Shown here: positions 31,713 to 44,256 of the stretch, in pieces
Position numbering within the stretch: position 1 is the first letter of the stretch
Layout of the letters: every line of letters begins with the position of its first letter
Assembly: GCF_907164915.1 (NCBI RefSeq)
Contig: NC_061862.1
Coordinates: forward strand, 127,295,641 to 127,359,640
Source of the DNA: Impatiens glandulifera
Taxonomy: Eukaryota > Streptophyta > Magnoliopsida > Ericales > Balsaminaceae
Reading direction: 5' to 3'
DNA: 64,000 nt
Program-made: the position numbers and the translations under genes
Notes under the pieces: model-generated
The model's input: the letters and a program-made list of their open reading frames with translations, nothing else
Told to the model about the DNA's origin: nothing
Databases searched by the model: none

Positions 31713-34123
31713 TGTTAGGTCAAATTATTTTGACTAAGGGTCAAAGTATTCTGACTAATGGAATTTTGATGATGAGTTTGTTTAAAACCCAATCTAAGTC
31801 GTCTAATCGTTTTTGGTGCAAGTGTATTGAAAACATGTTATATTAGACCAAGTCCGAATGAAATTCATTAGACTTATTGGCCATTAGATACATTGAGTTA
31901 GACGTGTAGTCTAATAGACGTAGTTAGACGTGCAGTCTAACAGATATGTAGTTAGACGTGTAGTCTAATAGATACGTAGTTAAACGTGTAGTCTAACAGA
32001 CGTAGTTAGATGTGTAGTCTAACAAATACGTAGTTAGACGTGCAGTCAAATAGATACGTAGTTAGACGTGTAGTCTAACAGACGTAGTTAGACGCAGTCT
32101 AACGGATACGTAGTTAGGCATGCAGTCTAACGGATACGTAGTTAGGCGTGCAGTCTAACGGATACGTAGTTAGGCGTGCAGTCTAACGGATACGTAGTTA
32201 GGCGTGCAGTCTAACGGATACGTAGTTAGGCGTGCAGTCTAATGGATACGTAGTTAGGCGTGCAGTCTAACGGATACGTAGTTAGATGTGCAGTCTAACA
32301 GATACGTAGTTAGGCGTGTAGTCTAACAGATACGTAGTTAGGCGTGCAGTCTAACGGATACGTAGTTAGTCGTGCATTCTAACGGATACGTAGTTAAACG
32401 TGTAGTCTAACGGATACGTAGTTAGACGTGCAGTCTAACGGATACGTAGTTAGACGTGCAGTCTAACGAATACGTAGTAAGACGTGCAGTCTAACGGATA
32501 CGTAGTTAGACATGCAGTCTAACGGATACGTAGTTAGACGTGTAGTCTAACAGATATGTAGTTAGACGTGTAGTTTAACAGACGTAGTTAGACGTGCAGT
32601 CTAACGGACGTAGTTAGACGTGCAGTCTAACGGATATGTAGTTAGACGTGCAGTCTAACAGATACGTAGTTAGACGTGCAGTCTAACAGATACGTAGTTA
32701 GACGTGCAGTCTAACAGATACGTAGATATACGTGCAGTCTAACAAACGTAGTTATACGTGTAGTCTAACGGATACGTAGTTAGACGTGCAGTCTAACGGA
32801 TACGTAGTTAGACATGCAGTCTAACAGATACGTAGTTAGACGTGCAGTCTAACAGATACGTAGTTAGATGTGTAGTCTAACGGATACGTAGTTAGACGTG
32901 CAGTCTAACGGATACGTAGTTAGACGTGCAGTCTAACAGATACGTAGTTAGACGTGCAGTCTAATAGATACGTAGTTAGACGTGCAGTCTAATGGATACG
33001 TAGTTAGACGTGCAATCTAACAGATACGTAGTTAAACGTGCAGTTTAATAGATACGTAGTTAGACGTGTAGTCTAACGGATACGTAGTTAGACGTGCAGT
33101 CTAACAGATGAAAAGTCTAACTCCTTCAGATTAGTCTGAAGGGAACCGTAATTAGACGTGTCGTTTAATCCTATTAGACCAGGTGGTCTAATGGATCCTG
33201 CTATTAGACTTGGGCGTCTAATTTCATTAGACTTGTCAGTCTAAGTGAAAAATGTATAATGTCATGCTTAAGAAGTTGCTTGAAGCTAGCATCCGTCTAC
33301 CCATGATCAACTAGTTATATGCTACTCAAGCTCCACTTTTCTGTGCAGAAATGTATGACAGGCAGTTGCAACCAATTAACTAATGTCACGTAAGCAAATA
33401 TTCTTCCCACTACTTGTTTCTTGCAAGAATATCCTAGAAGAATATTTGGCGCACTACCAAATTGGTACGGACACGATCCTGGTGCTCAGAGTCTCTTGTA
33501 CCTGTGTACTATGGAGGCGTTTCAATGGAAGTTCGCCACATGTCATTATAGAAGATTCTACCATTGGTACCTGCTCTCTATTTAAAGAACTTCAAGGACA
33601 ACGGAAGAACTGCTGGACATAATTGCTGAACACTAAGAAATACGCATACGAGAGATCTACTGAATTTACAATCTTAAGAGCTAATTTCTTGCTTTACTGT
33701 GTGTACATCAAGAAAGAGATAGAATTAAAGTATTGTCTAGTTGAGTGATATTCTTCAATATATTGTAAGTTGAACAGAGTCTGTTCTGTTCAACAGTGAG
33801 CTACCCTTGTAACTGTAATTGATTCTAAGAAACGTATAGTGAATCCTTCCGGTGGTTGGAAGAAGGGGTGACGTAGGAGAGTTTTGCTCTGAACATCCAT
33901 AAACAACTCTTTGTGTCATTACTTTCTGTCACCATCTCCTTTTTTAGTTCTTAGCTTCAAACTCAAGCAAACGTTTCCGCACTTGAATCGTTCGAGAGTT
34001 TGCAAGGGTTTGTGTAGAATAGAAAGCGATATAAATCTCTAACAGGATTTCTATCAACTCGTTTATCCGAAACCGTCATCAATAGCCAGACTCCCATCTC
34101 TATTGGTGTCGCCGATCCTTTCA
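31713..34123 (+). repeat. 3' LTR of element 3
   Basis: It is 2411 bp from TGTTAGG to GATCCTTTCA. The order is U3 start, a 28 bp array, a TATA-like CTATTTAAAG at about 33579-33588, then R/U5 with TCTATTGGTGTC near the end. It is the reverse complement of the LTR family of element 2 over its full length. Confidence 0.93.
31887..33112 (+). repeat. About 43 copies of a 28 bp palindromic unit in the LTR
   Basis: The unit is GTTAGACGTGCAGTCTAAC followed by GGATACGTA. Arms GTTAGAC and GTCTAAC flank GTGCA. The linker contains TACGTA, so each unit offers two ACGT cores. A block at about 32105-32400 shares the variant TTAGGCGTG, showing local homogenisation. Some units are 20-21 bp because the TATA part of the linker is missing. 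Confidence 0.95.
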
Positions 34124-34400
34124 ATTTCAAATTTCAAACTTGGACTGGTAGTGAAGTTTGTGCTTGGATGTCAAATGGAGGTATCGAATTAAGCCCTAGA
34201 CAGACAGTTTGATCTTGAGTGTCGAATTATAGTAATAGTGGATGGAAGGAGCTCAAAGACATAAGCTTTCGACAAAGCGGAAATGATCGAGTTGTCGGTG
34301 GCAGCGAAGTAGAGATGATCCGCGTTAGTTAGAAAACAAAGGCATAAAGAGAGATTTGAGGAGAAATAGATTAAGGAGAAAATGAGATAATGTGGTTTAA

Positions 34401-34506
34401 TTTATTTGTCTCATTTAGCAAAATAGCGTCGTTTTGATAAATGAGATAGCAAATTTATTTGTCTCATTTAGCAAAATAGCGTCGTTTTGATAAATGAGAT
34501 AGCAAA
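34401..34506. repeat. 53 bp direct duplication
   Basis: 34401-34453 and 34454-34506 are identical (TTTATTTGTCTCATTTAGCA ... GATAAATGAGATAGCAAA). Each copy also contains TCTCATTTA...TAAATGAGA, an inverted pair. Confidence 0.9.
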
Positions 34507-36480
34507 TGGGACAGCATTCTGGGACAGCTGATCCCAACTCAAAAAATAGGGGGAGGGATCAATTGTCCCATAAACTATCCCCACCCTGTCCCATTTAAAA
34601 ATGTTGATTTAAAAAAATAGAGCTTCAATTATTTTTTTAATCTACGACATCAGATCCAATCTTATCACTTTATGGATGCTTAGGTTATCCATTTAGAAAG
34701 CCCGACTAGGACATGGATTTTGATTGAGCTTGGAAGAGGGTCGATTATCGCCTATTTAGTATAAGAGCATTCACATGTAAAATATACCAAATTAAATAAG
34801 TATAAATTGATGCGGTGTAAAAAATAAGAATATGAACAGTTCATTCTCACATTCTCTTAATGTATAAAAATGTGAACTGCTCACAAGGTTACCTGACGTA
34901 CTGGAATTTTTAATTTCATTAATTTTAATTATTTTACACTAAAATATACAAGACACTGGTATTTAAGAACCTCTTAAAAATTGTCGGAAGTTGGGTGCGT
35001 GATTTGTGTTCTTAAATACTTCAATATATCTTCAAACGTGATTGTATAATCTACGCACAAAACAACAATGCAAGCCAAGCCCTGAAAGAAATTTTATGTG
35101 AAAACTCGCAAGGATGACTATTGGGTCACGCTGACGGATCATAAAATTGTGGCAACCAGAAACATGGATCCATTTATTTTTGTGTAACTTACCTATATAA
35201 ATTTTATTAGTGTTTGTCTAAATGAAAATCTCAGTCCAACTAATTTAGAATCACATATCCCATGTTCTGATTAGTGTCGGCCCGAAGATTGGGTTGTTCC
35301 ATCCCTAGGTATATAAACGTGAAAAAAATTTGGCAGTCCTAATTTTATCTTTAAAAAATGTTTCGGTGAGATTTGAATCTATAATCAAATTAAAAAAAAA
35401 TTATTTTTCATAGTAAATCATTATACTACACTTTTATGTTCAACTAATTAATAAATTTAATTAGTTATTTTAATTTTTTTTATTAAATAGACTGCCTTGG
35501 GACGAAAACAATAATGTTTATAAATTAGTTTTTAATGCTTTAGTTGTTTTACTCAATTTTATTTTATTTTAGTTAATTCTTCAACGATTAAAATTGATAA
35601 ACCGACCCGAACAATTAGGATTGAATTTTCTGTTAAAAAAATGATTGAACTAAATCATTTATACCACTATTTCCATATATTAAACCAGTGAAAGGAATCA
35701 AACAATGAGGCTATTTAATATTGTTTCTTTTTGCACTTTCTATTGAAGGTTTTATGTAAATAATTTAGAAAATCATTCATCTTTGTGAACTTGCAAGTAT
35801 TAGGAGACGATGCTTTACTATTTACTATTTGGACAAGGAAATCAAATGGAGATAATTAAATATATGGATATTCTAATCAATATTGTCATGCTTCTAGAAC
35901 AATTGTTAAATTTGAATAAGTAATGTATTTATTTTAGTTCAAACACACCCCAAAATATTTAACACCATCTTGCTAACCATATAACATGCATTTTCGAACT
36001 CATGTTGTGGTTTATCTTAGTATATCTCTTGATTGAGGTCATAAAAATAATGTTTAATAACCTATTAGAAAATTGAAATTGTTGTTAAGTGTTGGAAATC
36101 AAAATCTTTTCACAAGCAGGCAATGCAATATTTATTAGAATTATCTTACAAATTATCCCAAATACCTAATAAATGTTTTCAAATGTCCTTTTTTTCATTA
36201 TTAAAAGAGTGATGTGTCTTTTTAACTAATTTTGGTGGTTTATCTCTAACTTGCACTAAGTTAGGGGATTAATAACTGCTAAATTCAATCCAATAAGGAA
36301 ACTAGATGCATTCATTGGGTTAGATAGGAAAATTGATAATCGGAAAAAATGAAGGACGATTTGAGTTTAAAGATTTTAGAAGTACTGAAAAAAGTGATAG
36401 TTGTTAGACTTACACATAACCATGAATCTCTGTTGGCACAAACTTTCCATGTCTTATACTTCCCAATCAAATCTCTTTGG
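34507..36480. other. No gene seen
   Basis: AT-rich non-coding DNA. Only short, unsupported ORFs occur (for example 36312-36494, minus), none with recognisable motifs. Confidence 0.55.
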
Positions 36481-36857
36481 AATACTAACAACAAAATAAC
36501 TCAATTGGACATCGAAAAATAAAAATCTTCTAGAAAATAACATTAAATACGACAAATTATGGGCTTGTTCGCGGAAGTTATTTGAATTAGATTAAAAAAT
36601 AATAATAATTAGTAATGATTTTGAAAAGGTGGAGATATTTTTTTATAAAAAGACTTAAAATATATTAATATATATATAAATAAAATAAAATAATTTTAAA
36701 TAAAAAATATTTTAATATTTTTGATATTAAATTGAATAATTTAATGAATAAGAAACAAAATAATGTTTGAATTTTTGTAGGTAAATTAAATAATTCAAAA
36801 ACTGAACAATGTCTATATAAGCAAAACAACAATAATTTAGAATACTAACAACAAAAT

Positions 36858-38577
36858 CAGGCCCGGGCCTGCTGTGTAATAAGTGAGGCAATTGCCTCAA
36901 GCCCAAATATTTTTGGAGCACCAAAATCTTCAAAAAAAAAATTATAATGATATGTTCATGGGCTTATTTTTAAAAAGCCCATAAATAATAATTTATAACC
37001 TATCAATGATAAGCCGTAACTTAATTTGCATCCAAAAAATAAAAATAAAAAACACTATCTTACTTGAAGAAAAGAATCGCAGGATTCCCATTTATCAACA
37101 AAATCAAGAAAAAAGAAAAAAATAAGAACAAGCATTCTGGAAAAAGAAAAGGAAACACTTCCCCCAAACCCCAAGCCCGTCGTCGATCCTTCAGCTTGCC
37201 GGAATCGGAGCAGAAAACTCGGTCGTCTCCTTCCCCGAGCTCTTGGGCCTTTTTCGCTCGTTCCAACCTTGTTTCTCGGCACTGCGCCACTGCCCACTAG
37301 AGTTCTTCCTCCGATTTCGGTGAGATTTTGGTTCAATTTACTTGATTATTTTTGGTTGTTGAGGACCTTGTCTGGTGGAATGGTGGATTCACATTCTGTA
37401 TCTTGCATTATTGCATAGCGGAAGTGCAACATTGTGGTTAATCATAGATTCATAGAATGCTGGTTAATCTATAAATTTTTAATGCAGATTAGCATTTATA
37501 GCTTTATCAAGCATGCCTCCTATAAGAAAACAATTGTCTGGGGCATAAAAAAGAAAGAAAAAACAAAAGGAAGATGCTTTAATTCAAAGCCAAGTAGGAA
37601 GCCTTAATAAGTATTTCACAAGCGATCAAATAGTAGAGCAAGTGAACCAGAATGACATCGATGATAAGTTGAATGATCGGGAACATGGTGAATTGAATGA
37701 ACTTCGCAATGAAGACCCAAAACAGTCTGAAAATGAGAACGATGTAAGTATGCCTAAAAGTGACACTGATGGAGATATAAATCAAAAGATTTTGTTTCCT
37801 TTAAATGTTGATGATCCAGGAAATTGGGACAAAATGCAAAATATTAGGGACTTTTTGGTTGAAAGAGGTCCTAAAAGATATGATGATATTTAGTTTAGTT
37901 TGGAGAAGTTGAAGTTTATTGATGATGATGGTCTCTTGAGCTCATGTGTCAATCTTCAAAATTCTTTAACACATGATGGGAACTCCGATGTTGATGGATC
38001 AAATTTATTTCTAGAACTAAAGTTGTTAAGACATTCATTACCCGGATAAGCAAAAAGAGCGTTTGATGTGTTGAATTATTTGAAAACAATGGATGGTTGT
38101 TATCCAAATTCCTATATCGCATATCGAGTTTTGCTGACTATACCAGTTACTGTTGCATTTGCGGAAAGGAGTTTTTCCAAATTGAAGTTGATTAAAACTT
38201 ATCTTCGATCAACTATGTCGCAAGAAAGACTAAATGGGTTAGCTATGTTATCTATCGAGAAAAAAATTATTGAGAAAGTTGATTATGCAAACTTGATCAA
38301 TACTTTCGCTTCAAAAAATGCGAGACGAGTAATATTCAAGTGACTATGTACTAGTTCGGAACATTAATTTTATATTTTGTTTGGATCTTCTTTGTTTTTT
38401 AGTATTTACTTATGACATATTGTTTTGATGATATTTTATTTCTAGAATTCATGTTACAAATACTATTATATTTAAATTGATAAAAAAAATATATGTATGA
38501 ATATAAAGCTTTGAGGGCTCCAAGTTTTGTGCTCGCCTCAGACCTCGAAATCTCAGGTCCGGCACTGAACAAAATAA
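36858..38577 (+). mobile_element. hAT transposon, internally deleted, with 8 bp TSD
   Basis: The terminal inverted repeats are CAGGCCCGGGCCTG at the left and, on the minus strand, CAGTGCCGGACCTGAG at the right, matching the CAGGGCCGG-type ends of plant TTF-domain hAT elements. Both sides carry the perfect 8 bp duplication AACAAAAT (36850-36857 and 38578-38585), the hAT signature. The element is 1720 bp with a shortened transposase gene and interrupts the middle copy of a tandem triplication. Confidence 0.95.
37513..38343 (+). pseudogene. hAT transposase (TTF/DUF4371 type), middle deleted
   Basis: From the ATG at 37513 (MPPIRKQLSGA) the reading has the usual N-terminus with GSLNKYF, a TAA at a likely Gln codon, then LFPLNVDDPGNWDKM and FLVERGPKRYDDI, the region before the TTF zinc finger. 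After about 50 codons of altered sequence it resumes with the C-terminal hAT dimerisation domain (PNSYIAYRVLLTIPVTVAFA, then ERSFSKLKLIKTYLRSTMSQ), ending at 38341-38343. The TTF finger, the DUF4371 core and its catalytic residues are absent, so it is non-autonomous. A possible 5' UTR intron (GTGAGA at about 37320 to AATGCAG at about 37487) precedes the start. Confidence 0.92.
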
Positions 38578-39311
38578 CTCATTTGGAAATCCAAAAATAA
38601 GAATCTTCTCGAAGACAACATTATATTCGATAAATTATGGGCTTGTTCGACGAAGGTTATTTGAATAACAGATAGAGAAAAAATAATGATTAGTAATTAT
38701 TTTACAAAGTTGAGACATTTTTTTATAAAAAAAAAACTTAAAATGTGATAATATACAAATAAAATAAAAAAATAATACTTTTAAATATAAAGTATTATAA
38801 TATTTTGGATAATAAATTAAGTGATTTGATGAATAAGAAATAAAGTGAAATGATGTTTGATTTTTTTGAATTATTTAAATAACTCAAAAATCGAATAATG
38901 CCATATCAAGTAAAACAACAATAATTCTGAATACTAAAAACAAAATAACTCATTTTGGACATAAAAAATAAAATCTTCTAGAAGGCAACATTAGATACGA
39001 CAAATTATGAGCTTGTTCGGAAATATTAGATACGACAAATTAGGAGCTAGTTCAGCACAAATTGTTTGAGTAACAGAGAGAAAAAAAATATCAATTAGTA
39101 ATGATTTTGAGAAATTAGAGATATTTTTTTAATAAAAAGATTTAAAATGTATTAATATATATAAATAAAATAAAAAAGTAATAATTTTAAATAAAAAGTA
39201 TTTTAGTATTATGAATAATAAATTAATAATTTGATAGATAAGATGTTTAATAATGTTTGGTTAATTAAATAACTAAAAAAAAATGACTATAAGTACAACA
39301 ACAATAATTTG

Positions 39312-40634
39312 GGAATACAATTGACTACCTTCATAATTCTATTCACAACTTAGATAATCATCCTAAATAACTTATTTATTTTCCACCCAAAAAAATTATG
39401 GACTAATGAAATTAAATAACTCAAACACCTCATTTACTAAATAATGTACTAAACTTCATTAAAAAAATTTAGACAGTCACATAAGTGTAATCTCAATATT
39501 AATAACAACAGAGAATGTTTTGAACTATAGTTGATTTTATTAGAAAAGTTATATTACAAACTAAAGAAGGTTTTGAATGACACATTCTTTTTTTTAATAC
39601 AAAACTATTGGAAAAAAAAATTTATCAAGGAAAATATTGTTTTAGATGTCTTCTTGCCAAAAGATTAAGTATATATATTTTGAATGACAATTTTTGTTAT
39701 AGCTAAATAATCACTTGTCACAAGATTACTAACAGAAATAATGTTTGAATAACATTTCCTTTCATAACCGGACAAAATTGTCTCCATCGTAATTACTAAC
39801 GGGACAATTGTTTTGAATTACATTAGCAAATTTGGTAATGCGTAACAATATTATTAAGGAAAAAAATATTTTAGTTTGTCTTACAATTATTCTATTAGAA
39901 TGGATTATTTGACTAATTTGATTTCATTAAATATAAAATTTCATATTATCAAGATTTATTTATTTCTAATTTTTTTAATAAATAATATTTAGTTCTTTTT
40001 AATATACTTATTATTATGGACCGGATTTATTTTAGGTTGTAGTGGGCTTAAGTCCACACAAAAAAAAAAGATGAATTTGTGTATAGAAAAGTAAAATAAC
40101 CCTAATTTAATAAATTTATTTGATCTAGTTTATTATTTGTTTATCTAATTTTGAAAAGAGACCACAATTATTTATATATTTTATTTATAATTTTTAATTC
40201 ATTTTCTTTAGCCCACTTCAAAATATTTTTAAGCTCACTCGTAACTTTAATTTATAGATTTGTAATGGTCCATTGTTAACTACTTACATTATTTTCTTAA
40301 AAATTAAAAAAATAAATTTGTGATGAATAAATGTTATGAAACTTATATTATACTTATTTTATTTTATCATAAACTCAATAGAATAACTCAATTAACACAA
40401 ATAAATTAAATTAGAATGGTTTACCATCCGATAATAGAGTTATTTTTCAAAATAATTTATTTTATTAATCGTTTGTTTCTCATCCCGCCATTCAACAAGA
40501 ATAATAATAATAAAACATTTCCATCTAACATAAACTTCACACCACATTCCTCAGATTCATCTAAACCCTTTCAAAACAACAAAACAACAAAACATTCATT
40601 GATCATAATATATCCATCACCAATCTTGCAACAA
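39312..40634. other. No gene seen
   Basis: AT-rich intergenic DNA downstream of the zinc-finger gene. The plus-strand ORF at 40416-40664 overlaps that gene's end and has no motif. Confidence 0.55.
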
Positions 40635-40952
40635 TTAATTTTTCTTAGGGGGCTCGGGGAATGACGACTCTGACCGGGTAGTGGTCCAAGGATTACCTAG
40701 GGTTAGGTCAAGAGACAATGGAGCTTCCTGAGAAGGTGGGGCAAGAGTGAGCTCCAATGGGTCAACCGGCTGTTTCTTCTCTGGCTTAACGACCGTAGAA
40801 GGTGCTATTCCCTGACTCTGACCGATGTGGTGAACGGTCAGATGCTTAAACAATTTCTCTGCTGAAGGATATTCAAGTGTGCACATCCTACATCGAATAG
40901 GGTAGCCAGTGGTCATAGCTGTAAGCAGATGTGATGGTGCCTGCCCGTCCAT
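40635..40952 (-). CDS. Small C2H2 zinc-finger protein with EAR-type repression motifs
   Basis: This is an intronless ORF of 105 codons. The chosen start is the ATG at 40952 (MDGQAPS). The longer ATG at 41021 would place a TATA-like CTATATATTT (41001-41010) inside the coding region, and its extra 23 residues are hydrophobic and atypical. One C2H2 finger is seen at residues about 21-42 (CRMCTLEYPSAEKLFKHLTV, then HH). It lacks the QALGGH helix usual in plant C2H2 factors. The C-terminal half has two LxLxL-type EAR motifs (LELTL and LSLDLTL), which recruit TOPLESS-type co-repressors. It is probably a nuclear transcriptional repressor. No particular named gene could be assigned. Base composition is clearly richer in GC than its surroundings, as expected for a real gene. 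Confidence 0.8.
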   Translation of the reverse strand: MDGQAPSHLLTAMTTGYPIRCRMCTLEYPSAEKLFKHLTVHHIGQSQGIAPSTVVKPEKKQPVDPLELTLAPPSQEAPLSLDLTLGNPWTTTRSESSFPEPPKKN

Positions 40953-41000
40953 GTTAGAGAAGAAGATGATTATGGTTGTATGAAGAAGAAGAATATGCTG

Positions 41001-41010
41001 AAATATATAG
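41001..41010 (-). promoter_or_regulatory. TATA-like element of the zinc-finger gene
   Basis: The minus strand reads CTATATATTT about 50 bp upstream of the preferred start codon. In such AT-rich DNA this is only suggestive. Confidence 0.4.
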
Positions 41011-41021
41011 CAAGAAGCCAA

Positions 41022-42188
41022 TAATATTCAAGTATATCTAGGATTATCATTAAAGATACATTTACAAAATAAAGATAATATTGTAATAATTTTCATTAAT
41101 GGAAAGAAAGTTTAAAAAAAAAATTCTCCCTGTCATTCATTATTACATTTACATCTATTTGACCATCTTAATTTTATATTCAACCAAATTCGTTAAAGCA
41201 ATATATTTAAAATAAAATAAATTTGACCATTTGTAAGTCATATATAAGATTTAAAATAATCTTGGCTATATTTGGAGAGATAGAATTAGAATCTTAATTT
41301 AATTTTAATTTTATTTTAATTAAAAATTAAAAATTAAATTTCTATGATTAGAATAATGATAAAATTACTTTTTTTTAAGAAAATTAATTAATTTCTAATT
41401 TCATTCAATTAATTAATTTTATTCCTTTATTACATTTATATTTTATTATTCATTAATATATACAAATTACAAAAGTAATAAAATATTTTAATAATTATCA
41501 CAATAACTTTAAAAAAAAGTATTAACTAGATATATATCATAATCTAAATCCTAAATAAATGTAATGACACTAAAACTATATCATGCCACACAGTTTTATC
41601 CTACCAAATTCTTATCTATGTATTACCAACATAAAAATAAAATATAAAATTTAGAATTGTGATTTTTTAAGTGAGATTAAAAACTTATATACAAATTAAT
41701 TTAAATAGAATTATAATATAATTCCACGAATTTGACATCTTATTTAAAATAAAAAATATAATTAATAACTAATATGATATTTGTTACAAAATTTAAATAT
41801 GCTAATATTATACCCATAAAAAAATTTTCTAAAGATATACCAAAATTATTATCAAAAGACACTAAACATGATGTCGTTCATAATAAAATCTGGATTTAAA
41901 CAACTATTTTTATCAAATATAATGTCACGATATGTACTGTGTGCTTAAATTTATTTTTTTCAGTGATGTAAAAAATATTAATAAAAATTGGACAAACATT
42001 TATCTGTTTTGTATGCATACATTGTAAAATTATATTTTAGTTCAAAATAATAATTAATACAATTTATTTTTTATTTGACTATATATCTATACAAATTTTG
42101 ACTTATTTTATTTAATCAAAATTTTATATATTTAATATTTTTATTAATAAATAAATTGGTTAGTTAATTTTTTAATATTTTCTTTTGT

Positions 42189-42222
<34 letters not shown>

Positions 42223-42652
42223 AATAAAAAAATTAAATTATAAATCTTTGCATTATTTGGAATTTATTAGTACTTATTTATGTTTTATATAATAATTTTT
42301 GTATTTAGTTAAATAATAAAATATAATTAATAAGCAACTGTTTATAAAATTTTAATTAAAAAATTAGTTATAAAATAATTCATTTTATAATTGTAAAATA
42401 ATTTTTTATTTGTATAAATACTATTTTTAATATTATTGTATAATTTTTAAAAATCAATATTTTATATATTAAGTTTTTTAATTAATATTTATTTGTATAA
42501 ATAAATATTATATAATAATAACAATATAAAACATCTTTAAGAAGCCCAATAAAATATACAATGGGCCGAATGGATAAAAATAATGTGATAGGGTAACTTA
42601 TTTATTTTTTTAAATGGAGCGGAAATGAAATGAATAGATATAATATTATTTA

Positions 42653-42742
<90 letters not shown>

Positions 42743-44205
42743 CGCTTTATTTGATAATAAAAAATTTGGTATTTAATAAGTTAAATATTAAAAAATAAAA
42801 AATTAAATTAACAAACAAAAATATATGAACTTTAAGTATTCATTATTTCAATTTATTTGATAATATCTAAAATTAATATCTCAAAAAAAATTAAGACTAT
42901 TATTACTCTTATATATTAATTATATTAGTTAATAAACTTGATATATTAAAATATACAATTTAATATAATAAATAAAAAATAAAAAAATAATTAAAATTAA
43001 AATTAATATTTTTTAAATAATATATTAAATTATAATTTGTTAAACTAAAATATATTATATTAATTAGAGATATTTATTATATATATAAAAAAAAAAGACT
43101 AACTAATATATAATATATATAGATGAGGGAATTTGGTGAGGGAATGACTTGGCATAATCTTATTCGTTGAAAAAATCAAATAATTTCTCTCTTTTCTCTC
43201 TTTCCTCCCACTTCTACATTTTTCAACCAAAGGTGATGTCAAGTCATTCCCTCGCCAAATTTCTTCACCAAATTCCCTCTCTCTATCACTCCTCTATATA
43301 TATTTACATGTTCTCTATTTTAATTAGTTTAGATATATCATATTCTATTTTTGATTTTCAAAAATTATTTTGTAAAATTAATTTAATATATATATTTCTT
43401 GTTTTATATTTTATAATTAGTTTAGATATATAATAATATTTTTTATTTTATGATTTTTGAAAATAATCTTGTAAAAATATGTTTGATGAACTAGCATAAA
43501 TTATGTACATTTGTACAGATAAAAATATATAAAAAAAAATTATTGATCTATAAATATTTTAAATAAAATAATATTTAAATTTAATTAATTAAAATTAATT
43601 TTAGTTTGTTCATTCATCCAAATTTAATGTAACATATATTTTTAAATTTATTAAATATTTAAAGTTAAAAATAATAATTTTTTATAATTTTAAAAAACAC
43701 TTTAAAATAAATCAAATATATAAATTATACAATTGCACACGTGGACCAATCATATAAATAGACAACATTGACTATGGTTAGGTGAATTAATGTAGTTTTG
43801 ACAATTTTGAGTTTTGAATCAAATTATCAATTAGATTAGTTGACTTATTTGAAAATAAAATATTAAAAAGTCACCTAACTAATTTATTTAATTTTTACTT
43901 TTTATACTTTTTTAATCTATATTAATTTTGTTTATTTAAGAAATAAAATTAATAAGAATTGATATTCATAAAAAAAATTAATATAATTACTTGTTTTAAA
44001 ATAAATATATTATTATAATAATTATTATTAAACAATAAAATTAATTTTTATTTATAATTATTAATAAAAATTTAATATTACAATACATTTTATAAAAATA
44101 TATATTTATATAAATTATAAATTAAAATAACAAATATTTATTAACTACTTAACATTTCAAAATATAATATTAAAAATATACTTTTTTTTAGGTTTTATCA
44201 TTTGA

Positions 44206-44256
<51 letters not shown>

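Larger units (their letters stand above)
30650..34123 (+). mobile_element. 5'-truncated Sirevirus-like copia copy, element 3
   Basis: Only the 3' end is present: a third-ORF fragment, a perfect purine tract (AAAAGAGGGGAAAT) and an LTR homologous to those of element 2. Gag, pol, the 5' LTR and therefore any TSD pair are missing. The left border near 30650 is set by where the ORF3-like reading starts. Orientation is opposite to elements 1 and 2. Confidence 0.88.
36481..39311. repeat. Tandem triplication of a unit of about 360 bp, middle copy split by hAT
   Basis: The unit begins GAATACTAACAACAAAATAA, has a middle with AAATTATGGGCTTGTTCG and ends with AAAACAACAATAATTTAG. Copies lie at 36481-36839, 36840-36857 plus 38578-38928, and 38929-39311. 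The last copy has an extra internal repeat of ATACGACAAATTA...GAGCT. The unit is AT-rich and non-coding. Confidence 0.82.

Noticed and set aside
31887..33112. CRISPR-like array of regularly spaced repeats
   Set aside because: Repeats are direct neighbours without unique spacers and lie within an LTR of a plant retrotransposon.
37055..37336. Minus-strand ORFs of 76-93 codons in a GC-richer patch
   Set aside because: They lie in the 5' leader of the hAT element, antisense to its transposase. They are best explained as shadows.
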